A DNA stretch of 6,859 nt, taken from Paludibacteraceae bacterium (GTDB taxonomy: Bacteria > Bacteroidota > Bacteroidia > Bacteroidales > Paludibacteraceae). Of the stretch, positions 6,729-6,859 are shown one piece after another (position 1 is the stretch's first letter; each line of letters opens with the position of its first letter). The notes under the pieces were generated by a model. The model was not told the origin of the DNA. It did not search any database and was given only the letters and a program-made list of their open reading frames with translations. A program made the translations under genes and the position numbers. Location: NCBI GenBank assembly GCA_018055865.1, contig JAGPGR010000101.1, forward strand, positions 1-6,859, given 5' to 3'.

Positions 6729-6755
6729 TGTATCAATTAACAAAAACTAATTTAC

Positions 6756-6859
6756 ATGAAAAAACGATTTAAGCTATTTTGCATCCTATTCTTTATAGGA
6801 ATAGGTGTCAGTTTTGCACAAATCCGGGTTACGGGTAGTGTGACAGACGAAAATGGAGA
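6756..6859 (+). CDS. Probable SusC/RagA-type TonB-dependent outer-membrane receptor, N-terminal fragment
   Basis: Only 34 full codons are present before the right edge. The start ATGAAAAAACG encodes a clear signal peptide (KKRFK, hydrophobic core 7-20, SFA|Q at 21-22). The mature end begins QIRVTGSVTDENGE, which has the typical opening of the carboxypeptidase-regulatory-like domain (VTGxVxDxxG) found at the N-terminus of SusC/RagA receptors. Such receptors import oligosaccharides across the outer membrane with a SusD partner, normally the next gene. The long upstream control region fits an operon start. Other outer-membrane or exported proteins also carry this domain, so the SusC call rests on family frequency and on the nearby glycosidase. 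Confidence 0.72.
   Translation, partial: MKKRFKLFCILFFIGIGVSFAQIRVTGSVTDENG

Larger units (their letters stand above)
6434..6755. other. Non-coding interval between nfeD and the SusC-like gene
   Basis: This 322-bp interval is very AT-rich and contains no convincing gene. A 61-codon open frame at 6555-6740 has no recognisable domain, no start signal and a composition like the surrounding DNA. The interval holds an AT-rich hairpin just behind nfeD, two copies of a TTTTGCACATC element, a 15-bp palindrome, a TAATTTTG box and an 11-bp direct repeat before the receptor start. This is the expected place for the control region of a polysaccharide-uptake operon. Confidence 0.75.

Noticed and set aside
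6555..6740. 61-codon plus-strand frame in the interval before the receptor gene
   Set aside because: It is AT-rich, has no ribosome-binding or domain signal, and overlaps the promoter-like box and direct repeats; more likely control DNA.
1..6859. Possible defence island, CRISPR array, tRNA or mobile element
   Set aside because: No regularly spaced repeats, tRNA-like cloverleaf, integrase or transposase, or defence-type domain was found on either strand.

Overview
The window looks like a chromosomal stretch from a Bacteroidota, most likely a plant-polysaccharide-degrading member of the Bacteroidales/Marinilabiliales type. Four things point that way: promoter-like TAnnTTTG boxes instead of classical -10 boxes, no strong Shine-Dalgarno sites, a secreted multi-domain arabinose-type glycoside hydrolase, and a SusC-like outer-membrane receptor starting at the right edge. 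The DNA is AT-rich, especially between genes. Species assignment is inference; no rRNA or other marker gene is present.

Layout. (1) Positions 1-4106, minus strand: one uninterrupted reading frame of at least 1368 codons whose 3' end lies beyond the left edge. It encodes an exported protein with three glycosidase modules in a row: a DUF1680 beta-L-arabinofuranosidase (GH127/GH146 superfamily, closer to GH146), a DUF6805-like accessory domain, then two different GH43 modules. The expected catalytic residues of all three modules are visible. (2) 4107-4310: intergenic, with a promoter-like box for the hydrolase gene and a strong intrinsic terminator for the next gene. (3) 4311-4814, minus: a small ECF sigma factor with no anti-sigma gene beside it inside the window. 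(4) 4815-5029: a divergent promoter region with an 11-bp perfect inverted repeat whose two arms each contain a -7 box pointing outward. (5) 5030-6433, plus: a full-length NfeD-type membrane serine protease (ClpP-like domain, membrane segments, C-terminal OB-fold domain). (6) 6434-6755: non-coding, with an AT-rich hairpin behind nfeD, several short direct repeats, a 15-bp palindrome and a promoter-like box. (7) 6756-6859, plus: the first 34 codons of a probable SusC/RagA TonB-dependent receptor.

How they fit together. The hydrolase and the receptor suggest a polysaccharide-utilization setting aimed at arabinose-decorated plant glycans (pectin side chains, arabinan or arabinogalactan): the receptor imports oligosaccharides and the enzyme trims arabinofuranosyl groups. 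The sigma factor and the protease between them are probably not dedicated to sugar uptake; NfeD is a membrane-quality-control protein. The shared control region suggests that the sigma gene and nfeD may be transcribed in a mutually exclusive or co-regulated way. The most distinctive observations are the three-catalytic-module enzyme and the symmetric divergent promoter. I see no clearly new defence or mobile system here, and no tRNA, rRNA, CRISPR or insertion sequence.
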